Source: Afipia sp. P52-10 (GTDB taxonomy: Bacteria; Pseudomonadota; Alphaproteobacteria; Rhizobiales; Xanthobacteraceae). From it: a stretch of 64,000 nucleotides of DNA. Below, in pieces: positions 1 to 9,000 of the stretch. Numbering within the stretch: the first letter of the stretch is position 1; each line of letters opens with the position of its first letter. A program made the position numbers and the translations under genes. The stretch spans positions 2,530,668 to 2,594,667 of the forward strand of contig NZ_AZSJ01000003.1 of assembly GCF_000516555.1 (NCBI RefSeq), written 5' to 3'. The notes beneath the pieces are model-generated. The model searched no databases. It saw nothing but the letters and a program-made list of their open reading frames with translations, and was not told the origin of the DNA.

Positions 1-1682
1 TGCGAGATGTGGACGCTGCCGTCGCGCCGCTGCACCACCTTCATGCCCATCCGCTCCATCACGGTCGGGTCCTGTTGCAGCGCCGGCAGGTATTCGTTGT
101 AGACGATCGACGGCGGCACGTTCCACGTCGGGTTGACGGTGATGTACTTCATCGTCTCCGTCAGTTCCGGCGTCGCGTGCTTGCCGGGCTTGCCGACGAC
201 GACGCGCGTGGTCCACGCCTGGGCGCCGTTGTGCATCACCCGCAGCGTGTATTCGGGGATGTTCAGCATCACGTAGGCGTTGCCGAGCTTCGGTTCGCCG
301 AGCTGGCGTGGCAGCCAGCGCCAGCGCTCCATGTTGGCGATGATCAGGTCGATGGTCCGGCCGCGCTTCGGCGCGTTCATCGCGCGGACGGTCTGGGCAT
401 CCAGCACGCCGGTCGCCTTCAACTCGGAATCGGCCTGGAATTTGCGGACCGCGGCGGCGACCGTTTCGTCGTACTTCGTATCGTCGGGATTTTCGGTGAT
501 GCCGAGGCGCGCGCGCAAAGCCGGCACCCGTGGGTCCTCCATCGGCTCGACCGTCTTCTTGGCATTCTTCTTCGGCTTGACGAAGCGCAGCACGGCGCCT
601 TCTTCCATCTTCGCCGGGGCGGTCTCGGTGGTGCCGCGCAGTTCGGCGAGCTTCGCCTTCAGCGCCTTGTAGCCCTTGTGCGGCGGGTTGTAGGAATCGA
701 GCGTGGCGGCGACATCCGGCGCCGTCGCGAGGTTGGCCAGCACCTCCGCCGGGTCCGGATTGTGGTCGGGATAGGCGATATCGGCGCTGACACGGGAGGG
801 GTGCAGTCGCCCGCCCTGGGCGTGGCGTGCATAGTCGAGCACGGCCTCGGTCAGCTTCAGGTCGGCTTCCGCCAGCGCGTCGGGCGAGGTGGCGGCTGCG
901 AAGTCGGGGGTCGGGTAGTCGTCGGGGGAGAGACCGTCGGTCTCGGCCGCCTTCAGCCGCGCGATCGCGGCCTTGGCCTTGTCGGTGGCGACACCGCTCG
1001 CGCTCCACAGCGGCGCGTAGTTGCGTTCCTTGTAGAAGGCTTCGGCGGCGGCGCGCTCGGCCTTGCGGTCGAAGAAGCGCTGCGCCTTGGTCGCGATCAG
1101 CTCCTGCAGCTTGTCTGCCACCGGGTGATCCGCCGCAGCGACGGGGGCCACAGCCTTCGGTGCGCTCTGATCCTGGGCCTGATCCACGGCAGGCTGGGCC
1201 GGGGCTGCGGCCGCCGGAGCCGTCGCCGTTGCGGCTGGCGAGGTTTCGGCCGGAGCGGTCGTCGCCGGCGGCTGCATCGCGGCCGGAGCGGCGCTGGCAC
1301 TGGCACTGTCGCTCTTGGTTTCGTTCGCCTGCGTAGCAGGGGCCGTCGCGGTGGTGACGATCTCGGCGGGCTTGGTGTCCGTGGGCTTGGCGTCGGCGGG
1401 TTTCGTTTCAGCGGCGGTCGTGGCGGAGGGCTTCGACGCATCGCCGTTGGCAAGGCCCATCGCCTGGGCCTTGAAATCGGTTGGTGACGGCGGCGGCGCA
1501 TTGGCCGGCTCGGGCATCGGCACAGCGGCGTCGATCGCCAGTTCCGAGGCCGACGCTGCCGGGTTCGACGGGGTGGAGGCCGATTGCGCCGAGGCGTTGC
1601 TGGCGGCAACGCCGACGAAGGCGGCGACGGCCGCGGCGATGATGCGATCATATCCGCCACGGTCAGTTCGATGGTCTCGCAT
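1..1682 (-). CDS. L,D-transpeptidase (YcbB/YkuD type), C-terminus cut by window edge
   Basis: Periplasmic enzyme family that forms 3-3 crosslinks or attaches proteins in peptidoglycan. The reverse strand is open from an ATG at 1682, preceded by AAGGGG, to the window edge (about 560 codons). It starts with a signal peptide ending near NASA|QS, followed by a long Ala/Pro/Thr-rich linker. A globular N-terminal region (LQELIATKAQRFF onward) comes next, then a peptidoglycan-binding repeat (VRKFQADSELKATGVLD). Last is the beginning of the YkuD domain (YVMLNIPEYTLRVM, VVVGKPGKHATPE, NPTWNVPPSI). The catalytic His/Cys motif lies beyond base 1, so activity cannot be judged. The fold match to the YcbB-like family is clear from this order of segments. 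Confidence 0.88.
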   Translation of the reverse strand, partial: MRDHRTDRGGYDRIIAAAVAAFVGVAASNASAQSASTPSNPAASASELAIDAAVPMPEPANAPPPSPTDFKAQAMGLANGDASKPSATTAAETKPADAKPTDTKPAEIVTTATAPATQANETKSDSASASAAPAAMQPPATTAPAETSPAATATAPAAAAPAQPAVDQAQDQSAPKAVAPVAAADHPVADKLQELIATKAQRFFDRKAERAAAEAFYKERNYAPLWSASGVATDKAKAAIARLKAAETDGLSPDDYPTPDFAAATSPDALAEADLKLTEAVLDYARHAQGGRLHPSRVSADIAYPDHNPDPAEVLANLATAPDVAATLDSYNPPHKGYKALKAKLAELRGTTETAPAKMEEGAVLRFVKPKKNAKKTVEPMEDPRVPALRARLGITENPDDTKYDETVAAAVRKFQADSELKATGVLDAQTVRAMNAPKRGRTIDLIIANMERWRWLPRQLGEPKLGNAYVMLNIPEYTLRVMHNGAQAWTTRVVVGKPGKHATPELTETMKYITVNPTWNVPPSIVYNEYLPALQQDPTVMERMGMKVVQRRDGSVHIS

Positions 1683-2081
1683 TCTCACACCCCTTGAAGC
1701 GAAGCGTCCCAATCGGGATGCCCCCTGCCTTGGAATTCCCGCGGGCCGGAAGCCTGCGGCGGACGCTGCGCGACGGCAACGATGATTGAAGCCTGCCGGT
1801 TCCGTCCGTCGCCTGGCCCGCACGGTCTGCGCACGCAGGCGACTCTCGCTTTCCACGATAACACAGCACGGTGCAGCGGCCAGTCTCCGCGCCCGTCATT
1901 CACGGGAAACTGACTGTAGGTTGCCCCGTTTTGCAATGACTTGCGCCAAGTCCGCCGGCGCTTTTCCAAACGCTGTCACCGCACTGCAACGGATTGTGGC
2001 GAGATCGTGCGCCGCGCGCAGGCGGCTGCACGGCTGATCTGTCGCGAGGCGGTGCAAGGCAACCGAAAAGCTGCGATGCGC
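1683..2081. other. Intergenic stretch, no supported gene
   Basis: 399 bases between the transpeptidase start and the end of the response regulator, both on the minus strand. Open frames here lack a ribosome binding site and codon bias like their neighbours. It presumably holds the transpeptidase promoter and the end of the regulator transcript. I could not identify a convincing -35/-10 pair or a terminator with a T-run. Confidence 0.5.
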
Positions 2082-3578
2082 TCAGTCGCCCGTCGCCGGT
2101 TCCGTCGGTCTGTCGTCCATCGCTTCGAGCTTGCGGTAAAGCGTGGAGCGGCCGATCTTCAGCCGGCGTGCGACCTCCGACATCTGGCCCCGGTAGTGGG
2201 CGATCGCAAAGCGGATCACCTCGGTCTCGATCTCCTCGAGCGGCCTGGTCTCGCCGTCGGCGGTGAGCAGGTTCAGCATTGCGCCGGGAGCGGCGGGGGC
2301 GATCGGGATGTCCTGCTCGATCATCGCCGGCTGCATCGGCCGGAGCTCGGCCGGCATGTCGAGCGCGAGCGCCGGCGACGGCATCAGCGCCGCTTCGGCG
2401 GCGTTCGCCAGCAGCGGGAAGTCGGCCGTGCCGAGCGCGCCGGTGTCGCTGATGACCACGGCGCGGTACACGGCATTCTCCAGCTGGCGCACGTTGCCGG
2501 GCCAGGAGAAGGCGGTCAGCGCCGCCATCGCCTCGGCGCTGACGGAGGCGCCGGAGCGATTTTCCTCGGCGCAGAAGCGGGCCAGGAAATGACGCAGCAG
2601 GTGCGGCACGTCCTCGCGGCGGTTGCGCAAGGGCGGCACGGTCAGCGGCAGCACATGCAGGCGGTAGAACAGATCCTCGCGGAAGTGGCCCTGCTTCACC
2701 CGTTCCAAGAGGTTGCGGTTGGTGGCCGAAATGATGCGGACGTCGACCCTGACCGGCTTGCGGCCGCCGACGGCTTCGACCTCGCCTTCCTGCAGCGCCC
2801 GCAGGAGCTTCACCTGTGCGGCCTGCGGCAGTTCCGACACCTCGTCGAGGAACAGCGTGCCGCCGGACGCTTCCACGAACTTGCCGGTGTGACGTTCGGT
2901 GGCGCCGGTGAAGGCGCCCTTCTCGTGACCGAACAGGATCGATTCCACCAGGTTGTCCGGAATCGCACCGCAGTTGACGGCGACAAACGGCTTGGTCGCA
3001 CGCTCGCTCGAGCCATGGATGGCGCGGGCGACCAGTTCCTTGCCGACGCCGGATTCGCCTTCGATCAACACCGGGATCGACGCGTTCGCCGCCTTCTCCG
3101 CCATCCGCAGCGTCGCGTCCATCGCCGGACTGCGGGTGATGATGTCGGCGAAGGTCAGCCGGCCCTCGCGGGCGTGGCGGATGCGCTGCAATTCGCCCTT
3201 CAGCGCGCTGGCGGTCAGCGCGTTGCGCAGCGACACCTGCAGCCGCTCGAGGCCGACCGGCTTGACCACGAAGTCGTGCGCGCCCGCACGCATCGCCGAG
3301 ACGACGTTGTCGATGCCGCCATGGGCGGTCTGGACAATCACCGGCACGACGATGCCGGCCTCGCGCAGCTTCGCCAGCACGCCCATGCCGTCGAGGCCGG
3401 GCATGACGAGGTCCAGCACCACCGCATCGATGCGCGGTTCGGCATCCGAAGTCAGGTGGGCGACTGCCGCATCGCCGGTCTCGACCGCCAGCGCCTGATA
3501 GCCGGAGCGCTGCACCATGTTCTCGATCAGCCGCCGCTGCACCGGATCGTCGTCGGCAATCAAAATCGTGGCGGCCAT
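2082..3578 (-). CDS. Sigma-54-dependent response regulator, NtrC family
   Basis: Transcription activator of RpoN promoters. Residues 1-120 are a receiver domain with the acidic pocket D9-D11, the phospho-acceptor Asp56 (VVLDLVMPG) and the conserved Lys in VVKPVG. Residues about 145-380 are an AAA+ domain with Walker A GESGVGKE (174-181), the sigma-54 contact loop GAFTGA (221-226) and Walker B TLFLDEVSEL. A Fis-type helix-turn-helix sits at the C-terminus (SEVARRLKIGRSTLYRKL). The length of 498 residues is normal for the family. An AAAGGGA sequence precedes the ATG. No sensor kinase lies next to it, so it is an orphan regulator here and its input signal is unknown. Confidence 0.92.
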   Translation of the reverse strand: MAATILIADDDPVQRRLIENMVQRSGYQALAVETGDAAVAHLTSDAEPRIDAVVLDLVMPGLDGMGVLAKLREAGIVVPVIVQTAHGGIDNVVSAMRAGAHDFVVKPVGLERLQVSLRNALTASALKGELQRIRHAREGRLTFADIITRSPAMDATLRMAEKAANASIPVLIEGESGVGKELVARAIHGSSERATKPFVAVNCGAIPDNLVESILFGHEKGAFTGATERHTGKFVEASGGTLFLDEVSELPQAAQVKLLRALQEGEVEAVGGRKPVRVDVRIISATNRNLLERVKQGHFREDLFYRLHVLPLTVPPLRNRREDVPHLLRHFLARFCAEENRSGASVSAEAMAALTAFSWPGNVRQLENAVYRAVVISDTGALGTADFPLLANAAEAALMPSPALALDMPAELRPMQPAMIEQDIPIAPAAPGAMLNLLTADGETRPLEEIETEVIRFAIAHYRGQMSEVARRLKIGRSTLYRKLEAMDDRPTEPATGD

Positions 3579-3666
3579 TTGCGGCAGTCCCTTTCGCGCT
3601 CAGATGTCCCGAATCGAGGCACTGTGCCGGGTGCGGATTAACGAGGCATTAATCCGGCTGCGCCGT

Positions 3667-4131
3667 TCAGCGCTTTGCCGGCGAATGTGCGTGCGGGTGT
3701 GTGTGGGCAGCGTGCGCCTTGCCGCCGCGCTCGCGCGCCGGGATCATCACCACGCGGCCATAACGCACGCCGCGCTCGGCGATTACATGATCGGCGAAGT
3801 GCTGAATCTCGCCCCGGCTGCCCTTCAGCGCGGTGATCTCGAGACACGATGCGTCGTCGAGATGCACGTGCATGGTGGCGACGGCGATGTCGTTGTGTTC
3901 GTGCGCGGTCTCCACCAGCCGGTGCGAGAGGTTGCGGGCCGCATGATCGTAGACATAGACCAGCGCGCCGGCCCAGGGCTCGGCCTGGTCGCCATCGGCC
4001 TGCATCTGCGCAAGCCCGTTGCGCGCGAGATCGCGGATCACCTCGGACCGATTCTGATAGCCGCGCTCTGTCGCGATCGCATCGATCGCGGTCAGCAAAT
4101 CGTCGTCGAGGGTGATGGTGATCCGCTGCAT
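3667..4131 (-). CDS. nikR: Nickel-responsive regulator NikR
   Basis: Ribbon-helix-helix repressor that binds DNA when loaded with nickel. Residues 1-45 form the RHH DNA-binding part (QRITITLDDDLLTAID...NRSEVIRDL). The C-terminal ACT-like domain carries the expected square-planar Ni ligands His77, His88, His90 and Cys96 (VATMHVHLDDASCLE), spaced as in Escherichia coli NikR. A His-rich tail (HAAHTHPHAHS) extends the protein to 154 residues. I chose the ATG at 4131 because the family begins at this MQRITITLD. The open frame runs further upstream, but only as antisense of the receptor gene. Divergent from the TonB-dependent receptor, with a NikR-type operator between them. Confidence 0.95.
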   Translation of the reverse strand: MQRITITLDDDLLTAIDAIATERGYQNRSEVIRDLARNGLAQMQADGDQAEPWAGALVYVYDHAARNLSHRLVETAHEHNDIAVATMHVHLDDASCLEITALKGSRGEIQHFADHVIAERGVRYGRVVMIPARERGGKAHAAHTHPHAHSPAKR

Positions 4132-4177
4132 GATGCCTCCGACAACTCCGGTTGAACGTCCACAGGTCGCGATTCCA

Positions 4178-4205
4178 GTATGCTGTTTTATTGACATCAT
4201 CATAC
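4178..4205. promoter_or_regulatory. NikR operator in the nikR / TonB receptor gap
   Basis: GTATGC-N16-TCATAC matches the classical NikR operator GTATGA-N16-TCATAC at 11 of 12 positions with exact spacing. A TTGACA hexamer (4191-4196) on the plus strand lies inside the N16 region, so bound NikR would cover the -35 of the receptor promoter. No good -10 is visible at the right distance, so the exact start of transcription is open. Confidence 0.82.
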
Positions 4206-4260
4206 TGGTGGATGATGGTGCCAACGGACAGTGCCGCCGGGCTCGGTCCGGGGGCTTGAA

Positions 4261-6420
4261 ATGTTCTATCGTGAAGCGAACCGCAGCGCGCGGGCAATTT
4301 TTCCGTGCGCCGCGCATGTCTGTGCCATTCTTGCGAGCGGCATTGTGGCGACGGCGCTTGTTGCAACAGGACTCCTGGCGCCGCGCGCGGCCATCGCACA
4401 AAGCAACAGCACGTTGCCGCCGATCGTCGTCAGCACGGAGCAGCAGCGGGCGCCGGATGCGCCGGTGCCGGCCGCGTTCGGGCCGCCGCGCGAGGCCCCG
4501 AAGACGGCGAGCGAAATGGATGTCACGGGCGGCGAGGTCAACGCGGTCGCGGTGACGCGGCCCGGCGAGGCGCTCGAAGCCGTGCCGGGGCTGATCGTCA
4601 CCCAGCACTCCGGCGAGGGCAAGGCCAACCAGTATTTCCTGCGCGGCTTCAATCTCGACCACGGCACCGATTTCGCGATCACCGTCGATGGTATGCCCGC
4701 CAACATGCGCACGCACGGGCACGGCCAGGGCTATGCCGACATCAACTTCCTGATTCCCGAATTGATCGGGGCGATGCGTGTGCGCAAGGGGCCGTACTTC
4801 GCCGACGAGGGCGATTTCTCCTCCGCGGGTGCTGCGCATATCGACTACATCAACCGCGTCGACAAGACGTTCGCCGAATTGACCGTCGGCAGCTTCGGCT
4901 ACCGCCGCGGGCTTGCGGTCGGCTCGCTGCCGGCCTGGAGCGGCAACATCCTCGCGGCGCTCGAGGTGACCGGCTACAACGGGCCGTGGGACGTGCCCGA
5001 CGACGTGCGCAAGATCAATGGCGTTCTGCGCTACAGCGAAGGCAGTCGCGACGACGGCCTCTCCGTCACCGGGATGGTCTATCGCAACAAGTGGACCTCG
5101 ACCGATCAGGTCGCGCAGCGCGCGATCGACGAGGGGATCATCGGCCGCTTCGGCTCGCTCGATCCGACCGACGGCGGCAGCGCCGAGCGCTACTCGCTGT
5201 CGGCGCGTTGGGCGAAGACGCACGAGGCCGGCATCACGCGGGTCGAAGCCTACGGCATTCGTTCGCGGCTGCGGCTGTTCAACAACTTCACCTATTTCCT
5301 CGACGATCCGGTCAACGGCGACCAGTTCAGCCAGAGCGACCGCCGCACGCTCGCCGGGCTCAACGCCAGTCATACCTTCGATCATCGCCTCGGCGATTTG
5401 CCGTCGGAGACGGTGATCGGCCTGCAATCGCGCTACGACGACATCCATGTCGGCCTGACCAAGACCGCGGCGCGGCAGTATCTCTCGACCGTGCGCGACG
5501 ATCATGTGCGCGAGGGCAGCGTCGCGCTGTATGCGCAGAACACGCTGCGCTGGACCAGTTGGCTGCGCACCGTAACCGGCGTCCGGCACGACTGGTTCGC
5601 CGCCGACGTGGCCAGCGATACGCCGGCGAATTCCGGCAAGGTGCAGTCGGGCATGACCAGCCCGAAGTTCGGCCTGGTGATCGGTCCGTTCAAGGCGACG
5701 GAGTTGTTCTTCAATGCCGGCACTGGCCTGCACAGCAACGATGCGCGCGGTTCGACCATCACCGTCGATCCGGTGACGAAAATCGATCCGCTGCCGCGCT
5801 CGCCGCTGCTGGTGCGCTCGAAGGGCGCGGAGATCGGCGCCCGCACGACGATCGTGCCGGGTCTGGAAAGCGCGGTGGCGTTCTTCGTGCTCGATTTCGA
5901 TTCCGAACTGCTGTTCGTCGGCGATGCCGGTACCACCGAGGCCAGCCGTCCGAGCCGCCGCGTCGGCGTCGAGTGGACCAACCGCTACGGGGTCAATTCC
6001 TGGCTCGCATTTGACGCCGATGTGACATTCACCCGTGCCCGCTTCACCGATGCCGATCCGGCGGGCAATTTCATTCCCGGCGCGCCGAATGCGGTGGCCT
6101 CGCTGGCGGTGGTGTTCGGCGAGCCGCTCGGCTGGTTCGGCTCGATCAAGCTGCGCTATTTTGGTCCACGGCCGCTGGTCGAGGACGGCAGCGTGCGTTC
6201 GAAGGCGTCGGCGCTGGTCAACGCCCGGCTCGGCTACCGGTTCGAAGGCGGCGCCCAGCTTCAACTCGACGTGCTCAACCTGTTCAACGCCAAGACCAAC
6301 CAGATCGAATACTTCTACGAATCGCGACTGTTTGCGGAAGCAACCGCGGTTGCGGATCGTCACGTCCACCCGGTCGAGCCGCTGGCGGTGCGGGCCTCGC
6401 TGCGGTTGCCATTCAATTAG
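4261..6420 (+). CDS. TonB-dependent outer-membrane receptor, probable nickel (complex) importer
   Basis: Outer-membrane beta-barrel that takes up a metal complex using TonB energy. A signal peptide ends at RAAIA|QSN, followed by a TonB-box-like LPPIVVST. The plug domain contains QYFLRGFNLDHGTDFAITVDG and the family motif MRTHGHGQGYADINFLIPELIG. The barrel ends in a terminal strand finishing LRLPFN. The ATG at 4261 is preferred over the GTG at 4231 because it gives a compact signal peptide and follows GGGGGCTTGAA. The length of 719 residues is typical. Nickel specificity is inferred only from the NikR operator upstream; cobalt or a siderophore-like nickel chelate are alternatives. No inner-membrane nickel permease lies nearby. 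Confidence 0.9.
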   Translation: MFYREANRSARAIFPCAAHVCAILASGIVATALVATGLLAPRAAIAQSNSTLPPIVVSTEQQRAPDAPVPAAFGPPREAPKTASEMDVTGGEVNAVAVTRPGEALEAVPGLIVTQHSGEGKANQYFLRGFNLDHGTDFAITVDGMPANMRTHGHGQGYADINFLIPELIGAMRVRKGPYFADEGDFSSAGAAHIDYINRVDKTFAELTVGSFGYRRGLAVGSLPAWSGNILAALEVTGYNGPWDVPDDVRKINGVLRYSEGSRDDGLSVTGMVYRNKWTSTDQVAQRAIDEGIIGRFGSLDPTDGGSAERYSLSARWAKTHEAGITRVEAYGIRSRLRLFNNFTYFLDDPVNGDQFSQSDRRTLAGLNASHTFDHRLGDLPSETVIGLQSRYDDIHVGLTKTAARQYLSTVRDDHVREGSVALYAQNTLRWTSWLRTVTGVRHDWFAADVASDTPANSGKVQSGMTSPKFGLVIGPFKATELFFNAGTGLHSNDARGSTITVDPVTKIDPLPRSPLLVRSKGAEIGARTTIVPGLESAVAFFVLDFDSELLFVGDAGTTEASRPSRRVGVEWTNRYGVNSWLAFDADVTFTRARFTDADPAGNFIPGAPNAVASLAVVFGEPLGWFGSIKLRYFGPRPLVEDGSVRSKASALVNARLGYRFEGGAQLQLDVLNLFNAKTNQIEYFYESRLFAEATAVADRHVHPVEPLAVRASLRLPFN

Positions 6421-6631
6421 GGCGTCTCGCAATGAGGGCATCTTGCAACAAGCCGCGTCTTGCAACGAGCGGGTCTTGTTCGCGGCGTTGTCGTCCCGCG
6501 AACGGCGTCACGTCGCTTGAAAATGCCTTGGCGCTGCGCGGCAGGAACCTGCGCGGCATTGCGCGTCGTTGCAGGCAACGTCATTCGGGCTTATCTATCG
6601 GCGGTGCCCGCAAGACAACATTGAGACGTTC

Positions 6632-8581
6632 ATGGCCCCGCGTTCCTCCGCTCTGCGCAAACCGCCTGTGAAATTCCAAGCGAAATCCCAAGCGAAATCC
6701 CAAGTGAAATCCCGCGCGAAGGCCAAAGCTGCAACCAAGCCTAAGGCCGCGAAGCCCAAGGTCGCGCTTGCAAAGACCGCGACGCTCAAGACCGCGGCGC
6801 TGAAGATCGGCAAGCTGCCGGAGTGGAATCTGGCTGATCTCTATCCGGCGATCGATGCGGTGGAGGTGACGCGCGATCTCGACCGGCTCGACGCGGAGTG
6901 CGTCGCCTTCGAGGCTGCCTACAAGGGTAAGCTCGCCGAGGAGACCGCGAAGGAGGGCGGCGGCGCATGGCTTGCGGCGGCGGTCCAGCGCTATGAGGCG
7001 ATCGACGACCTGATGGGGCGGCTCGGCTCCTATGCGGGGCTGATCCATGCGGGGGACACCGTCGATCCGGCGATCTCGAAATTCTACGGCGACGTCTCGG
7101 AGCGGCTGACGGCCGCGTCCGTGCATCTCCTGTTCTTCACGCTGGAGTTGAACCGGCTCGACGACGCGCTCTTGCAGCAGGCGATGCAGACGCCTGCGCT
7201 GGGTCACTATCGGCCATGGCTGGAGGACATCCGCAAGGACAAGCCGCATGAGCTCGAGGATCGCATCGAGCAACTGTTCCAGGAGAAGTCGCTGACCGGC
7301 CGCGGCGCCTGGAACCGGCTGTTCGATCAGACCATCGCGTCGCTGCGCTTCAAGGTCGGGCCGAAGGAACTGGCGATCGAGCCGACGCTGAACCTCTTGG
7401 CCGATCGCTCCGAGGCCAAGCGCAAGCAGGCGGCGGAGGCGCTGGCGAAGACTTTCAAGGCGAACGAGCGCACCTTCGCGCTGATCACCAACACGCTCGC
7501 CAAGGACAAGGAGATTTCCGACCGCTGGCGCAGCTTCCAGGACGTCGCGGATTCGCGCCATCTCAGCAATCGCGTCGAGCGCGAGGTGGTGGACGCGCTG
7601 GTGGCCTCGGTGCGCGCGGCCTACCCACGGCTGTCGCATCGCTACTACGCGCTGAAGGCGCGCTGGTTCAAGCGCAAGAAGCTCGCGTACTGGGACCGCA
7701 ACGCGCCGCTGCCGTTCGCGACCACCGGCACCATCGCCTGGCAGGAGGCGGAGAGGCTGGTGCTGACGGCGTATGGCGCGTTCTCGCCGGAGATGGCTGC
7801 GATCGCCAAGCGCTTCTTCACCGACCGCTGGATCGATGCGCCGGTGCGTCCGGGCAAGGCGCCGGGCGCGTTCTCGCATCCGACCACGCCGTCGGCGCAT
7901 CCTTACGTGCTGCTCAACTACCAGGGCAAGCCGCGCGACGTGATGACGCTCGCGCATGAGCTTGGCCATGGCGTGCATCAGGTGCTGGCGGCGCCGAACG
8001 GCGCGCTGATGGCGCCGACGCCGCTGACACTGGCGGAGACCGCCAGCGTGTTCGGCGAGATGCTGACGTTCCGGCGGCTGTTGTCCACCACCAAGGACAA
8101 GAAGCAGCGCCAGGCACTGCTGGCCGGCAAGGTCGAGGACATGATCAATACGGTGGTGCGGCAGATCGCGTTCTACACCTTCGAGCGCGCCGTCCACACC
8201 GAGCGGCGCAACGGCGAACTGACCGCCGAGCGGCTCGGCGAGATCTGGATGGGCGTGCAGAGCGAGAGCCTGGGGCCGGCGATCGAGCTGAAGGCCGGCT
8301 ACGAGACCTTCTGGATGTACATCCCGCACTTCATCCACTCGCCGTTCTACGTGTACGCCTATGCGTTCGGCGACTGCCTCGTGAACTCGCTCTATGCGGT
8401 TTACGAAAAGGCGGCGGAGGGATTCGCCGAGCGCTACCTCGCCATGCTCTCGGCCGGCGGCACCAAGCACCATTCGGAACTGCTGGCGCCGTTCGGGCTC
8501 GACGCGCGCGATCCGTCGTTCTGGGACGGCGGCCTGTCGGTCATCGAGGGCCTGATCACCGAATTGGAGGTAATTGGGTAG
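6632..8581 (+). CDS. pepF: Oligoendopeptidase F family (M3B) metallopeptidase
   Basis: Cytoplasmic zinc endopeptidase cutting short peptides. The thimet-family zinc motif is HELGHGVH (His442, Glu443, His446), followed by the third ligand region LTLAETASVFGE. The conserved C-terminal FYVYAYAFGDCLVNSLY is also present. The ATG at 6632 is taken as start; a TTG frame upstream adds only unsupported residues. Compared with typical M3B members (about 600 residues), this 649-residue protein has an extra N-terminal tail of about 60 residues rich in Lys, Ala and Gln, encoded partly by 12-bp tandem repeats. The catalytic domain begins around LPEWNLADLYPAID. Confidence 0.9.
   Translation: MAPRSSALRKPPVKFQAKSQAKSQVKSRAKAKAATKPKAAKPKVALAKTATLKTAALKIGKLPEWNLADLYPAIDAVEVTRDLDRLDAECVAFEAAYKGKLAEETAKEGGGAWLAAAVQRYEAIDDLMGRLGSYAGLIHAGDTVDPAISKFYGDVSERLTAASVHLLFFTLELNRLDDALLQQAMQTPALGHYRPWLEDIRKDKPHELEDRIEQLFQEKSLTGRGAWNRLFDQTIASLRFKVGPKELAIEPTLNLLADRSEAKRKQAAEALAKTFKANERTFALITNTLAKDKEISDRWRSFQDVADSRHLSNRVEREVVDALVASVRAAYPRLSHRYYALKARWFKRKKLAYWDRNAPLPFATTGTIAWQEAERLVLTAYGAFSPEMAAIAKRFFTDRWIDAPVRPGKAPGAFSHPTTPSAHPYVLLNYQGKPRDVMTLAHELGHGVHQVLAAPNGALMAPTPLTLAETASVFGEMLTFRRLLSTTKDKKQRQALLAGKVEDMINTVVRQIAFYTFERAVHTERRNGELTAERLGEIWMGVQSESLGPAIELKAGYETFWMYIPHFIHSPFYVYAYAFGDCLVNSLYAVYEKAAEGFAERYLAMLSAGGTKHHSELLAPFGLDARDPSFWDGGLSVIEGLITELEVIG
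6677..6712 (+). repeat. 12-bp tandem repeat, 3 copies, inside pepF 5' end
   Basis: CAAGCGAAATCC occurs at 6677-6688 and 6689-6700, and as CAAGTGAAATCC at 6701-6712. Each copy encodes QAKS or QVKS. A unit length divisible by three keeps the frame, so copy number can change the basic tail length without breaking the gene. Confidence 0.9.
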
Positions 8582-8623
8582 GGGCTGGACGTAAGGCGAA
8601 AAGGCCGGATCGGGCCTGAACTC

Positions 8624-8668
8624 CCGTTATACAATCTGTAAAACGGCGTTATACAGATTGTATAACGG
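8624..8668. promoter_or_regulatory. Twin operators of the abrB-doc toxin-antitoxin pair
   Basis: Two copies of a 19-bp palindrome: GTTATACAATCTGTAAAAC (8626-8644, one mismatch between arms) and GTTATACAGATTGTATAAC (8648-8666, perfect). Their centres are 22 bp apart, about two helical turns. The whole block is also an inverted repeat with 17-bp perfect arms (8624-8640 and 8652-8668) around 11 bases. It lies 69 bases before the antitoxin ATG, as expected for autoregulation by antitoxin and toxin. Confidence 0.8.
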
Positions 8669-8737
8669 CGGTGTTGATGAGGCTAGGCCGCGCGGCCAAT
8701 CGCAGCCAATCGTGGCCAATCAAAAGGACCCGCGATC

Positions 8738-8962
8738 ATGACCATCGAGATCAAGAAGATCGGAAATTCCGTCGGCATTATCCTGACGAAGGACTTGCTG
8801 GCGCGATTCAATCTCAAGGAAGGCGATAAGCTCTTTCCGGTAGAGCAGCCGAATGGCGGGCTGCTGCTGACGCTCCACGATCCAGATTTCGAAAAGGCAA
8901 TGGAAGTCGCACGGCGGGGCATGAAACGTTATCACAACGCCCTGGCCGAACTCGCCAAATAG
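8738..8962 (+). CDS. AbrB/MazE-fold antitoxin
   Basis: Small DNA-binding antitoxin of 74 residues. Residues 1-45 have the swapped-hairpin AbrB/SpoVT pattern (IEIKKIGNSVGIILTKDLLARFNLKEGDKL). The C-terminal 30 residues are a charged helix (FEKAMEVARRGMKRYHNAL) of the kind that wraps the toxin. AAAAGGACC precedes the ATG. It sits 38 bp before the doc-type gene in the usual antitoxin-first order and behind a double palindrome, so it probably represses its own operon. The pairing of AbrB-type antitoxins with Doc toxins is known; binding here is inferred from order. Confidence 0.88.
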   Translation: MTIEIKKIGNSVGIILTKDLLARFNLKEGDKLFPVEQPNGGLLLTLHDPDFEKAMEVARRGMKRYHNALAELAK

Positions 8963-9000
8963 CCCGCTCGCTAGCTCTGCTACGAAGTCCGGCGGTTCGC

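Noticed and set aside
9..1487. 492-codon open frame on the plus strand
   Set aside because: It is the antisense of the L,D-transpeptidase; composition is Arg/His/Gly-rich as in shadow frames and no domain is seen.
4132..6465. Very long upstream extension of the nikR frame on the minus strand
   Set aside because: It runs antisense to the TonB receptor gene. NikR family members begin at the ATG at 4131.
6581..8473. 630-codon minus-strand frame over pepF
   Set aside because: Antisense of a well-supported M3 peptidase; no family features.
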